64,000 bases of DNA from Poa pratensis (GCA_947311845.1 CAMZMU010000075.1:21764293-21828292), one strand, 5' to 3'. Positions 11,354-21,753 are shown, counted from the first letter of the stretch. Translations and numbers: made by a program. The notes: generated by a model not told the origin, from the sequence alone.

Positions 11354-12246
11354 CCCGAGATTCCTCCATCTACGGCGAGGAACTGTTGTTGTTTTTCTCT
11401 ATGATATGGCAGGAAATAACCATCCCAAAGCTCGGGCCTAACTAAAGGATACAAAAGAAAATTTCCCCAAACATCGCCTCGCGTCGCCAGGACCGCCGCC
11501 GACTGGAACCGCCGCCGATCACTTCTAGACCGGCCGGACGTTCGCCGTCTCCACGCGCGGTGCTGACCACTTCTAGATCGGGCGGCCGTCGTCTCCACGC
11601 GCGCCGCTGCCGCATCCACGCGCCCCGTCGACTACTTCCAGACAGGGCGGCCGCCGCATCCACGCGCGTCGTCGTCAGGGACGCCGCCGCTGCATCTACG
11701 CGCGTCGCCGCCAGGGACGCAGGACGCCGCTGCCACCTGAGCATCACGCACGCGGCACGCATCCGCCAGGAACAACGCCTACCACTTACAGAGCTGCCGT
11801 TGGCTGAGCCACCGCCGTCCTGCTGCCTCCCCGTCTGATTCCGGCCGTCCCCGAACGGATCCATCCTCTGCTGTTTGCATCCGGCTGGGCGCTGCTTCCC
11901 TCGATCCGATCTTGCTGAGGAGTTGACCGAGCAGTAGCAGTCCAGATCGGTTCCTGATTGCGTGCAAGATCGGATGGGCCACGACACGGGGGGCGCTGGC
12001 GACGGCGCGCCTGTGGAGCGTCTGACGGGCCGGTTCTGGGACACGGAGGACTCGTCGCCGACGGCCACGTTAGGCGGGCGCCGCCGAAAAACTCTTGCGC
12101 CGCCGGCGTGGGATGCGGATTGCACGGGCTCGCGGTTCTCATGCTAGGCGATCGGTCTCGAGGACGGTAGGATCCCGACGGAGGCTGCGGAGGATGTGTT
12201 GGCAGAGGAGTGGCTGGTGTCGCGCGACGACATCCGGCGACAGGCC

Positions 12247-14346
12247 ATGTCTGAAGGAGAGATCGTGGCGGAGTTTTGGGAGAAGGTGGGATACCCCACG
12301 CCGGCGTCGCGGTTCTGGGAACACTCTTCTCCGGCGAGCTCCGAAGCAAACCAAGGTACGATCTCATCTTCTGTGTGCAGGTCCATCGGGTCGACGGAGA
12401 CGGAGGGATCTGAGGTCGGGGCGCCGCCTCCAATGGTGGATTCAGCGGGGCCGAAGGGGAGGATGCCGCCATGCCGCCCGCTGCGGCGACCCCCGTTGAG
12501 GATGGGGTGGCGTGGTCCTCTTCCGCGACCACGGATCACGCCACCGCCATGCCTTGGTGACTTCTTCCCCGAGATTCCTCCATCTACGGCGGGGCAAGGT
12601 TCGGCAGCTTCGCCGGCGAGAACGGGCTGTTCCAAGCCGGCGACAATCTCGCCGCCGGCGAGGGTTCTGGAGAAGGAGGCGGCGGTTGGTGCGGATCTTC
12701 CGCGCTCCGAGCTGGCAACGGAGGAGATCGTGGGCGGGGACAGTTTCCAAAATTCGCTCTCACTGCCGCGTGGGCCCAGGGTGCATGCCGATCTGAACCG
12801 TCGATCACCTTGGGCACATCTCAACCGTTGGTACGCTGGCCTGTGGAGAGAGGGTCGAGGCGCGAAGGCGGTTTCTCCCTCGCGTCCGAACGAGGGCAAC
12901 CACCGCCGCGAGCCTCCGCCCCAGGCCACCACCGCCACCGCCGTCCCTGCCGCGTCGAGTCCGTGCTCTACTCCGCCTCCGGCCGCTGTGACTCGAGCTG
13001 CGGAAGCTCCGTGGTCTCCCTCGTACGCTGAGGTCGCGGCTGCGGCGCCTCGGATGGCTGCGCTGGCGGGCCGTGGGGAGACTCCGCGATGGGCACCAGC
13101 GGCTTCGACAGGGGCTCAAGGTCGGGGCGCGGGCGGCTCTTTCGGCAGCTCGGCGGGATCTCCGACGTTCGCACCGAGGCAGCAGCCGACGACGGTTCTC
13201 TCACTGCCGCGAGGGCCCAGGGTGCATGTCGATCAGAACCGTGGTTCACCTTGGGCACATCTCAGCCATTGGTACGCTGGCTTGTGGAGAGAGGATCGTG
13301 GCGCTAGGGCGGTTTCTCCCTCGCGTACGAACGGGAACAGCCACCGTCGCGCGCCTCCGCCTCAGATCACCGCCCCCACCGCCGTACCTGTCGCGACGAG
13401 TCCGTGCTCCACTCCGCCTCCGGCCGCTGCGACTCGAACTGTGGAAGCTCCGCGGTCCCCCTCGTACGATCCTAATCCGGTTTCGAGAGGGGGACAGGTG
13501 CAAGGGACACAGATGGCGCAGTTACTGAGGGGCGTCGCGGTGACACCTTTTAACCCAAATCCTCAAACTCCTAGAGCCAAGCTACTGGTACGGCAATGGA
13601 GGGAGGCTTCTGGTAATTCGGTGGTTGCTGCGGATCGGTCCGATGTTTCTCGGGCATGCAGAGGTGAGCTGCTGGGGGAGGACTCTACTTCATCCTTGTC
13701 CTCACCCATCGTCGCGACGACATCTCCTTCGTCGACGGCACCTTGCACAGTGGTCGAGAGGGCTGCTTCATCGCCCTCTCCCATTGTGCCCACGCCAGCG
13801 GGGGGACGTTCGCTTCCTATGGTGACACCTAGGCGTAGCGCACGTCACCTCGCTGGGAAGGATGGAGCATCAGCGACGGATGAGGACTCGTTGGCGAAGG
13901 CGATACGTCGCAAAGCCGAGTCGTTTTCCACTCCTGCTGCTGGTACGTCACTCACTTCGAAGTCATTTTTGTCCTTTCCTACGTCTACTTTAGCTGCTAA
14001 GTTGTCAGCGGTAGGCGTCAGTTTAGGGAGAAGTGATAACGAGGTGGTGCTTTCGGCTAACGTTCTGAAACATGTAGAGTATGATCGCCGTAGGGTGTCT
14101 CCTAGTGTTTCGAGTTGGCCGGTATCCTCTTCTGTAGATGATGATGATGCGCATGCCACAATAGATGGACAGCTTCTATCACATCTTGTAGGAGAGGTAA
14201 CCGAGGTGGATATGGACGAGGCTGAGCTGGGATCTTTTGATGATCTGTATGCTACCGGCCGGAGATCCAAATCCGCCAAAAATAAAAAGAACAAAGCTTC
14301 GCGTAAAAGCGCGAAAAAGTCAAAATCCCCAACTGTTTCCCGATGA
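12247..14346 (+). CDS. LINE ORF1 protein (gag-like, N-terminally interrupted)
   Basis: The frame is open from 12148 to the TGA at 14344-14346. The first ATG after the last upstream stop is at 12247, giving 699 residues. In the same frame an ATG at 11974 starts 57 further codons that end at TAG (12145-12147), so the ancestral start was probably 11974 and the TAG is a nonsense mutation. The protein should bind LINE RNA with ORF2 in a cytoplasmic particle. It is rich in Pro, Ser and Ala, has no visible CCHC knuckle, and ends in a Lys/Arg/Ser-rich tail beginning RRSKSAKNKKNKASRKSAKK. A block of about 90 residues starting SLPRGPRVH is present twice, 147 codons apart. The stop overlaps the ORF2 start as ATGA. 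Confidence 0.75.
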   Translation: MSEGEIVAEFWEKVGYPTPASRFWEHSSPASSEANQGTISSSVCRSIGSTETEGSEVGAPPPMVDSAGPKGRMPPCRPLRRPPLRMGWRGPLPRPRITPPPCLGDFFPEIPPSTAGQGSAASPARTGCSKPATISPPARVLEKEAAVGADLPRSELATEEIVGGDSFQNSLSLPRGPRVHADLNRRSPWAHLNRWYAGLWREGRGAKAVSPSRPNEGNHRREPPPQATTATAVPAASSPCSTPPPAAVTRAAEAPWSPSYAEVAAAAPRMAALAGRGETPRWAPAASTGAQGRGAGGSFGSSAGSPTFAPRQQPTTVLSLPRGPRVHVDQNRGSPWAHLSHWYAGLWREDRGARAVSPSRTNGNSHRRAPPPQITAPTAVPVATSPCSTPPPAAATRTVEAPRSPSYDPNPVSRGGQVQGTQMAQLLRGVAVTPFNPNPQTPRAKLLVRQWREASGNSVVAADRSDVSRACRGELLGEDSTSSLSSPIVATTSPSSTAPCTVVERAASSPSPIVPTPAGGRSLPMVTPRRSARHLAGKDGASATDEDSLAKAIRRKAESFSTPAAGTSLTSKSFLSFPTSTLAAKLSAVGVSLGRSDNEVVLSANVLKHVEYDRRRVSPSVSSWPVSSSVDDDDAHATIDGQLLSHLVGEVTEVDMDEAELGSFDDLYATGRRSKSAKNKKNKASRKSAKKSKSPTVSR

Positions 14347-17300
14347 ATGGCATTTTCGAAAATAGCAGAGGTCTAGGCGACTTGGCTAAACATTTGAATA
14401 TTGCGCATCATGTGAGAGATTATAAGTTGGATTTTTTGGCTATATCTGAGACGGGTAGACGGGATTTTCCAAGCACTCTACTAGACCGACTTTCAGGCGG
14501 TGTGGAGTTTGATTGGCATTCCTGTCCCCCTAGAGGCAGATCGGGTGGCATGCTACTTGGCATCAAAACGGAAACCATGGAGTTGTTGGGTCATTCGGAT
14601 GGTGAATTTCACATTAAATTTCAAATTCGAAACAAGTCCGACAACTTTACATGGAGCCTAGTTGCTGTGTACGGTGCTGCCCAAGAAGAATATAAGGCTG
14701 CTTTTCTTAGAGAGTTGGTTAATCTAGCTAAAGATGACCCAAATCCTATTATTATAGGAGGGGATTTTAATATGCTGAGGTACCGACACGAGAAAAGTAG
14801 GGGTAGATTTGATACTCATTGGCCTACTTTGTTCAACGCTGTTATCGATAGCTTGTCCTTAAGAGAGGTTCATATGACGGGGAGACAATTCACTTGGGCT
14901 AATAGTCTCCCCGAGCCGACGTACGAGAAGCTGGATCGGGTTCTGATGGACTCCCGCTGGGAGGATAAATATCCATTAGTAACGGTTCGTGCGCTTGAAC
15001 GTATAGAGGCGTTTTCGGATCATGCCCCCATACTCCTATCTACTGGAACGTTGACATCGCCCGGGAAGCACCAATTCAAATTCGAATTAGGTTGGCTGTT
15101 ACGGGATGGTTTCGATGATTTGGTCAAAAGGATATGGTCTCAACCGGTTGTGGGTGATAGCGCTATCCAGCGGTGGAATAATAAGATGCGCAATTTGCGT
15201 AAATTCCTTCGTGGGTGGGCAAGACACACAACTGGTATGCTTAAAAAAGAAAAGGAGCGCCTGTGTTCCATTATTGATGAGCTTGATCAACTAGCAGAAG
15301 TACGCCCCTTATCAGCTAATGAGAGTGACCTAAAACGGCACTCGAATGAGCAGGTGGGTCGTATGTTGCGGGAAGAAGAGCTCAAATGGTACCAAAGATC
15401 TAAAGCTCAATTCATTCTACAAGGGGACTCGAATACAAAGTACTTTCATAATGTTGCTAATGGCAGACATAGAAAGAAATGTATTCACTCTCTCCTACAG
15501 GATGAGGGCTTGATCGAAGGACAGGATCAGCTCAAGGAATATATCACAAACTACTATAAAGGTTTGTTTGGGGCTCCCGAGGAAGGGAACTTTACTCTAG
15601 ATGAGTCCCGAACAGATGATATTACCCAAGTTACTCCTGAGGAAAACAACTTTCTTACTGCACCTTTCTCTATGGAGGAGGTAAGTAAGGCGGTTTTTCA
15701 AATGGAGCATAATAAGGCACCAGGACCAGATGGTTTTCCGGCTGAGTTTTACCAGCATTTTTGGGAAACCATCAAGTCTGATTTGCTTGAGTTATTTGGC
15801 TGCTTACATGCCGGACAACTTGAGCTATTTCGCCTTAATTTTGGGGAGATCGTTTTGTTGCCTAAGATTCAGAATGCCGAAAGGATACAACAGTATCGGC
15901 CAATATGCCTTCTGAATGTTAGCTTCAAAATCTTTACAAAAGTAGCGACCATCAGGTTAAATTCAGTGGCAGATCATGTGGTAAAACCTACCCAAACAGC
16001 TTTTATGCAAGGGAGGAATATCCTAGACGGTGTTGTGGTTTTACACGAGACCGTACATGAGATGCACACGAAAAAACTTGATGGGGTGATATTTAAAATC
16101 GACTTTGAAAAAGCGTATGATAAAGTCAAATGGCCGTTCTTGCTACAGACTCTGAGAATGAAAGGGTTCTCAGAGGAGTGGTGTGCTTGGATCCTTAATT
16201 TTGTTTCTGGAGGTAGCGTGGCGATAAAAGTCAATGATGACGTTGGTCGCTACTTCCAAACAAAAAAAGGATTAAGGCAAGGTGATCCTCTATCGCCTAT
16301 ACTATTTAATATAGTGGCGGATATGTTGACGATCATGATTGAACGAGCTAAGACGGATGGCCAAATTGAAGGAGTAGTTCCACATCTTGTTGATGGGGGT
16401 TTATCTATTCTTCAATATGCAGACGATACAATCCTCTTTATGGAACATGACCTAGATAAAGCCGCGAATCTGAAATTGATACTATCAGCATTCGAGCAAT
16501 TATCGGGATTGAAAATTAATTTCCATAAGAGTGAATTGTTTTGCTTCGGTGAGGCTCAAGAAGCAGCTGCTCAATATGCCGATATTTTTGGCTGCGAGCA
16601 GGGTCAATTTCCAATTATGTACCTTGGAATACCAATACATTTTCGGAAACTGACTAATGCGGAATGGAGACACGTCGAAGAACGTCTACAAGCTAGGCTA
16701 TCTAGTTGGAAAGGAAAATTGCTATCTCTTGGTGGAAGATTGGTTCTCATTAATTCGGTACTAACAAACATGGTACTGTATATGATTTCCTTCTTCCAAA
16801 TACCTAGAGGAATCTTGCATAAATTGGATTATTACCGATCAAGATTCTTTTGGCAAGGAGATGGTGAGAAGAAGAAGTACAGACTGGCTAAATGGAATGT
16901 TGTTTGTCGCCCTAAAGATCAGGGAGGGCTTGGTATTCATGACCTTGATGTCAAGAACTCAGCCCTCCTAGGTAAATGGCTTTTTAAGCTGCTTACTGAA
17001 GATGGGATATGGCAAACACTCCTTAAGAGAAAATACATTGGCACAAAGGCGGTATCACAGGTATATTGGAAACCTGGTGATTCCCACTTTTGGGCTGGAC
17101 TGATGGCGACAAAGAAACATTTCTTTCGCTTCGGGGTATTTAATATTAAGGATGGCTCGGAGATTAGATTCTGGGAGGACAAATGGTTAGACAACACCAC
17201 CCTCCGGGATCGATATCCAGCCCTATACAATATTGTTCGTCATAAGGGAGATACCATTGCCACTGTAATGCAATGCTCTCCTCCGAATGTGACGTTCAGG

Positions 17301-18020
17301 CGAGACTTGTTTGGACCGAGACTAGCGTCTTGGAACTCCCTGGTGGCACGGTTGAGTTCAGTTCAACTCACACAGGGGCCCGATGAGTTTCGTTGGAATC
17401 TATGTGCGAATGGTAAATTCTCTGTGGATTCCATGTATAGGGCGTTAGTACATTCCGATGTGCCAGTTGATGATAATAAAAAAATATGGCAAATGAAGAT
17501 ACCACTTAAGATTAAAGTTTTTACGTGGTATCTTCGTAGAGGTGTCATTCTAACAAAGGATAACCTTGTTAAACGAAATTGGCATGGAAGTACGAAGTGT
17601 ATGTTTTGTCCACATGATGAGACAATAAAACACTTGTTCTTCGAGTGTAGTTTCGCTCGTTCTATATGGTCAGCCATCCAAATAGCGTCTAACTTATATC
17701 CACCCAAGTCTGTTGCCAATGTTTTTGGCAACTGGCTACATGGGATAGATAAAAAGCTTAGAACGGTTATTAGGGTGGGAGCGATTGCTGTTATATGGTC
17801 GCTTTGGCTTAGTAGAAATGACAAGGTTTTCAATGATAAAGATGTTTCTCATATGCAGGTACTCTACCGTTGCACAAATATTCTCCGTATGTGGTCCACC
17901 TTACAACGTGTGGGACATCGAGACCTCTTTACGGAGGCGTGTGCACGTCTGGAAGAGGTGGCGAGGGACATTTTTTCACAACATGGGTGGCCGCTTGATC
18001 GCCGGATTGGACCTCCATAG
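14343..18020 (+). CDS. LINE ORF2: endonuclease and reverse transcriptase
   Basis: This 1225-residue frame is uninterrupted. The N-terminal endonuclease/exonuclease/phosphatase domain (about 1-235) has NSRGLG at 7-12, catalytic E36 in ISETGR, D141 and N143 in GGDFN, and H227 in SDHAP. The reverse transcriptase spans about 460-760, with D587 in FKIDFEKAYDKV, GLRQGDPLSP, and YADD at 692-695. A C-terminal zf-RVT region lies near 1045-1110 (CMFCPHDETIKHLFFEC). The protein nicks target DNA and copies its own RNA at the nick. The start is fixed by the overlap with the ORF1 stop (ATGA), which suggests termination-reinitiation. The usual Trp before Asn in the WN.RGL motif is Glu here (FENSRGLG); I cannot judge the effect. 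No other key residue appears missing. Confidence 0.93.
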   Translation: MNGIFENSRGLGDLAKHLNIAHHVRDYKLDFLAISETGRRDFPSTLLDRLSGGVEFDWHSCPPRGRSGGMLLGIKTETMELLGHSDGEFHIKFQIRNKSDNFTWSLVAVYGAAQEEYKAAFLRELVNLAKDDPNPIIIGGDFNMLRYRHEKSRGRFDTHWPTLFNAVIDSLSLREVHMTGRQFTWANSLPEPTYEKLDRVLMDSRWEDKYPLVTVRALERIEAFSDHAPILLSTGTLTSPGKHQFKFELGWLLRDGFDDLVKRIWSQPVVGDSAIQRWNNKMRNLRKFLRGWARHTTGMLKKEKERLCSIIDELDQLAEVRPLSANESDLKRHSNEQVGRMLREEELKWYQRSKAQFILQGDSNTKYFHNVANGRHRKKCIHSLLQDEGLIEGQDQLKEYITNYYKGLFGAPEEGNFTLDESRTDDITQVTPEENNFLTAPFSMEEVSKAVFQMEHNKAPGPDGFPAEFYQHFWETIKSDLLELFGCLHAGQLELFRLNFGEIVLLPKIQNAERIQQYRPICLLNVSFKIFTKVATIRLNSVADHVVKPTQTAFMQGRNILDGVVVLHETVHEMHTKKLDGVIFKIDFEKAYDKVKWPFLLQTLRMKGFSEEWCAWILNFVSGGSVAIKVNDDVGRYFQTKKGLRQGDPLSPILFNIVADMLTIMIERAKTDGQIEGVVPHLVDGGLSILQYADDTILFMEHDLDKAANLKLILSAFEQLSGLKINFHKSELFCFGEAQEAAAQYADIFGCEQGQFPIMYLGIPIHFRKLTNAEWRHVEERLQARLSSWKGKLLSLGGRLVLINSVLTNMVLYMISFFQIPRGILHKLDYYRSRFFWQGDGEKKKYRLAKWNVVCRPKDQGGLGIHDLDVKNSALLGKWLFKLLTEDGIWQTLLKRKYIGTKAVSQVYWKPGDSHFWAGLMATKKHFFRFGVFNIKDGSEIRFWEDKWLDNTTLRDRYPALYNIVRHKGDTIATVMQCSPPNVTFRRDLFGPRLASWNSLVARLSSVQLTQGPDEFRWNLCANGKFSVDSMYRALVHSDVPVDDNKKIWQMKIPLKIKVFTWYLRRGVILTKDNLVKRNWHGSTKCMFCPHDETIKHLFFECSFARSIWSAIQIASNLYPPKSVANVFGNWLHGIDKKLRTVIRVGAIAVIWSLWLSRNDKVFNDKDVSHMQVLYRCTNILRMWSTLQRVGHRDLFTEACARLEEVARDIFSQHGWPLDRRIGPP

Positions 18021-18195
18021 GCCGTCGAGATTGTCCATGACATAGGCGTTTTACATTATTCTTGCTGATTGTAATTCGTCTATTGCTGCACAACTTTTTT
18101 ACTTTCTCCGTTGGATTGCGGCTGTGTGCATTTTTGATGCAGAGGCCGGGTGTAATACTTAAACTTTTGAGTAATAAAGCCCTTTATCTAAAAAA

Positions 18196-18208
18196 ATGTA
18201 TGATGGTT
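18196..18208. repeat. LINE target site duplication, right
   Basis: Exact copy of ATGTATGATGGTT, partner of 11341-11353. Confidence 0.93.
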
Positions 18209-19440
18209 TATTTGTCACTCAAATCTCTAATAACAATACTTCAGTAAATATGTGAAGAGAGATATTGTTTCTAAGAGAGATCATCATTTAATTACAAGAA
18301 AACATGCCATTTTTCAACTTCCTCTTTCCTATCTCAACATTATCTTACGTGGCACTCCTAAGATTGTACTAGGGGCAACTCCAACGGCATCCAAAATAGT
18401 GTCCGAATTGTGTCCGTTTGGGGGATTATAGGAATCCATGGAAGAAGTTAGGATCACTAAATATTCTCCCTTATAGGACAAGTGTCCGTGTACACTTGTG
18501 CCATTGAACCCTGTGGCATAGAACCTCCAGTGGCGCCCTCAACGGACCGGCCCCTCTACATTTGGGTCGTTTTCTTGCCATTTTGGATATTGTCATGTCA
18601 TTTAACCCATTTTTCGAGCACATATATTAAAGAATTAAAAGCACACATATATGTAGGCATACATCTAGTTTAGCCACCAAAATTCAGTCCAAGCATACAT
18701 CCAAGTACCAAAATGATCACAAACATCACTTAATCCGCGGTTACCGGTTGGCGGTCTAACAATTACCGAGGGTTGGACGTGTGCGGACGCAATTGGCAGG
18801 TGCCCGGACGGTGGCGTGGAGTTTCCGTGTGGTGTCAAGACTTGGCAACGACGATTGTGTTGAGCAATGGTGCGGTCGCGGCAATGGCTTCGTAGTCGGC
18901 TCTGTTAATTCCGGCGTGTCCGAGAGTCTTCGTGTTGGTCTCCCAAGGCGGTGGAGTCGGAGCTGCTATGTTTCTCAATCTTCTTCCTTTGAGCGGCGAA
19001 CGATGACCTGTAGGGGACGGTCTGGTGGTGAAGATCTTCGGCGCACGTCTTACGCATCTCCTCTCCGGAGCTCATCATCAGAATCAGAGCTGTCTACCTC
19101 TGCGTGAAGAGTCATCTGTTTGCCATAGACCGACGTGAGCTTCTCGACGCTGCTTCGGCAATGGTCTCCTTGGTGGTTTTCTTGTGAAGTCGGAGTCGCT
19201 GCAGGGTGTGTAGCTCGATGACGATGACAAAGAGGGCAACCTCAACGACGGTTCTAACTTCGGTGGTGTGCCTTGTGTGGGTAGTCAGGATGGCTCGTGC
19301 CCTTGAGACGGTCGTGTTTCATGACGGTCGTTGAGAGTGTTGTTTTGGCTTTAGGTCGGTTTCCACTAATTAACCGGTCAATTCACATTTTTTATTAATT
19401 AATAACAATGGTAAGTCTTTTTTTTTGCCTCTGTTTAAAA
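18209..19440 (+). mobile_element. Spacer with a probable LINE-like retroposon
   Basis: From about 18372 (GGGGCAACTCCAACGGCATC) to 19437 the sequence behaves as a retroposon. It becomes GC-rich, then carries the tail stem-loop GGTCGGTT (19354-19361) with AACCGGTC (19372-19379), and ends in an A-rich tail at 19437-19444. A 108-codon frame (18781-19107) has no recognised domain. No target duplication was found, so the 5' edge is a guess. The bases before 18372 are the MITE-like right flank of the LINE. Confidence 0.4.
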
Positions 19441-19720
19441 AAAATAATATTATCGACGTTCTCTCCGGCAGCACCATGAGCTGTTTTAGACCACCCAAAC
19501 CCGAACTAGAGAGCTGGGCGAGGTGTCCAACATGCAGCGGAGGTAGCCTCTTACGGTCTTGCCCTCTTCTCCGAGACGCGTACAGCGACGACTTTGTGGG
19601 TAAAGCAGCAGCAGCCGCAACGCCGCCGCGGATTTGCACGAAGCAGCGTGTATCCAGTCCACACAAGGAGAAGGAAGCTGCAGCGCGGCATTGACCTTTG
19701 ACTCGTGATTTGAGGCGTAA

Positions 19721-20072
19721 CACACTAGCGTTTTTTTTTGCCAAATATGGCTTTTTTGCGAAACTAATCTTAAATCTGGCCTCTCTCCAAAACTATTTCC
19801 AAATCTGGCCCCTGAGGTCGGCTCCAACAAGGATGGCGCCGACCTTGTACATGTCGGCTCCATCCTCGTTGGCGCCGACCCCCTGTTTTAAAAATTCTAA
19901 ATCCTTAGAAAAATTATGTGACTTTCTGGATGGCGCGAAACTGAACAAGTTCGGCTTCATCCTCATTGGCGCCGACCTCAAGAGTCCAGATTTGAAAATA
20001 GTTTTAAAAATATGCCATATATGTGTTTAGTTGCTTAAAAGAGCCAAATTTGTCAAAAAATACCACACTAGC
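19721..20072. mobile_element. Mutator-like MITE with 9-bp target duplication
   Basis: CACACTAGC occurs at 19721-19729 and 20064-20072. Between them, 19730-20063 starts GTTTTTTTTTGCCAAATATG and ends with an imperfect inverted copy (GAGCCAAATTTGTCAAAAAA before TAC). Nine-base duplications and long terminal inverted repeats are the marks of Mutator-like elements. The interior has repeated GGCGCCGACC and inverted GGATGGCGCC / GGCGCCAACGAGG phrases. At 334 bp it has no transposase and must depend on a partner. Confidence 0.8.
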
Positions 20073-21753
20073 ACTCTTCCTGCTCCTATTCCATGGCTCA
20101 GTGCGCCTCGCTCCATGGAGAGGCACTGTATCTCGGGGATCTCGGTGAGCAACTCCGCGGCATAGCGGCGGCGTAGAGGTCGCTGGAGGAAGCGGATCGA
20201 CGGACGTGAGTTTCCTATATGTCCTCTGTTTTCTTGCTATCTACTGTACTATATTTTCCTTAAGTCTGAATATGTATGGTTGTGCACTGATGTTACTGGT
20301 TGCAATGCGCTTCTGAATTCTGACTGGCACTGCTCGTCTGAACAATTGGCTTAATAGTGATTAATCGTGTAAAGTTGGCATCAGTTTTTATTATCTATCC
20401 TTGCAAAAAAAAGTTTTTATTATCTAGAGCTTTGTTTCTGCACTCCTTAATCTGACTTTGTTTACTTGTGTTAGTGAAGTCTATTAGGTTCATATTATAG
20501 CCTGAAACGTGTTCACAATGTAGCCTTAAATGTGTTTAGATAAGAAGAAAAAAATTGATCTCGAACTATTAGAAAACATTCATGTGATTTGTTTTGTTTT
20601 GTTAAGAAGCATTTTCGATGGAGGATAAATGATGCCAGCTTCATTCCAGTTTTATCGTAAAGCACTATGGGTCTGTTTGTTTGGGCTGCAGCTGTTAAGA
20701 AGCAGCTGTAGCTGTTGGGCTGCAAAAAGGCAGCTGTGAGAAGCAGCTGCTGAAATCAGAGATTTGATGTTTGGCAAGAGTGTTGTTGGCAGCTGTTGCT
20801 GTTGGTTTTCTGAGTGAAATGTCTCGAATGTCCCTGAGTGCTGAAGAAGCTGTATAAATGTTGATTCAAAACCAAGTAACTAATTCTGAGTTTTAGTGTT
20901 TGACAATTAGCTGGCTGCCTGAATATAATTCGTGAATTTTTTGAAGCTGCGCTAATGCCAGGAAATTTGGAGCGGCAACAAATATGATCACACCACGAAG
21001 TGGTTTAACGAGGAGAAATAAACACGTACATCTAGGACATGTATGTCCACCGAAACGTAAAAGTTACAACACAAAGTTGTGTAAAACAGCGTAATCGATC
21101 TACTCGTGAAAAGAAATTTTAAACGATCTACCGACTGCGGTGAATTCGACAAATTCGTCTAAAAATGGTGCAAAGTTCGGTAAAAAAAATTAAAAAGTCA
21201 CAGTCTACAAAACTTAAAACCGATCACGGAAATTAAATCTACTTGTCGATGCATACATATTTCATAGACAAAATATTTCGAATCAACATATATTTATGTG
21301 AGACGGAGTGTTTCTTATCCATACAGTACAAGCGCATGCACGTACAAAGCGACCTAGAAATCCTAATCGTACAGGTAGAAAGCGTAAGAAACAAAGATAC
21401 CCAGCGTGCGAAACAAAGATACCCAGCTCACGGTGGCAGTGACTTGTAATTTCCATCAACGCAGAGGGTAGTAAGAAAAAACGATTCGGTAGTTAAGTAG
21501 GAAGCTGCAGGAAGCGGGCGGGAAGCACCTCCCGCCCTGCTTCCGCTCGTTCGCTCGCCTGCAGTGTATTTTCCCAGAGCGCTTCTCCACAGCGCTTCTC
21601 TATTTAATGCTGTTTGTTTGGGCTTCTGCTTTTGGACCAGGCCTATGAGCTCCGAGTCAAAGATGGTGTGCTATTGACCTTGACCTCAGTTGCATTTCTA
21701 CTCCTACCAGGGTGAGGAAGCCAGCTCCTAAGAACCAGTCGCTGCGTTTAGGC
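20073..21753. other. Upstream region of the NLR, repeat-derived
   Basis: No gene was found. CAGCTG-rich DNA at 20690-20760 follows GTCTGTTTGTTTGGGCTGCA (about 20671), and a related GCTGTTTGTTTGGGCTTCTG sits at about 21610; these direct copies look like ends of hAT-type MITEs. The 21080-21160 stretch, reverse-complemented, resembles 3225-3300 inside the first Helitron (shared phrases near GACGAATT, GTCAAATTCGTC and CGAGTAGAT), so the repeat family occurs twice in opposite orientation. The NLR promoter should lie here but no TATA box is convincing. Confidence 0.35.

Larger units (their letters stand above)
11354..18195 (+). mobile_element. Full-length L1-clade LINE
   Basis: The 6.84-kb element is bounded by an exact 13-bp target site duplication. 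It has a GC-rich leader of about 620 bases, ORF1, an overlapping ORF2 with endonuclease, reverse transcriptase and zf-RVT regions, a 175-base 3'-UTR with an AATAAAG signal (about 18172) and a short A tail (18190-18195). The 3'-UTR carries a hairpin TGCAT, TTTTG, ATGCA followed by GAGGCCGGG. ORF2 is uninterrupted and its catalytic motifs are intact, so the copy is young. The one visible lesion is a TAG at 12145 near the start of ORF1. The first 24 bases repeat a segment of ORF1. Confidence 0.93.

Noticed and set aside
12196..12246. ORF1 start at GTG 12196
   Set aside because: Not an ATG; the first usable in-frame ATG after the TAG is 12247 and the likely ancestral one is 11974.
12144..12938. 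264-codon minus-strand open frame opposite LINE ORF1
   Set aside because: It is Arg/Pro/Ser-rich and mirrors the GC-rich ORF1 on the other strand; no domain, and the element reads on the plus strand.
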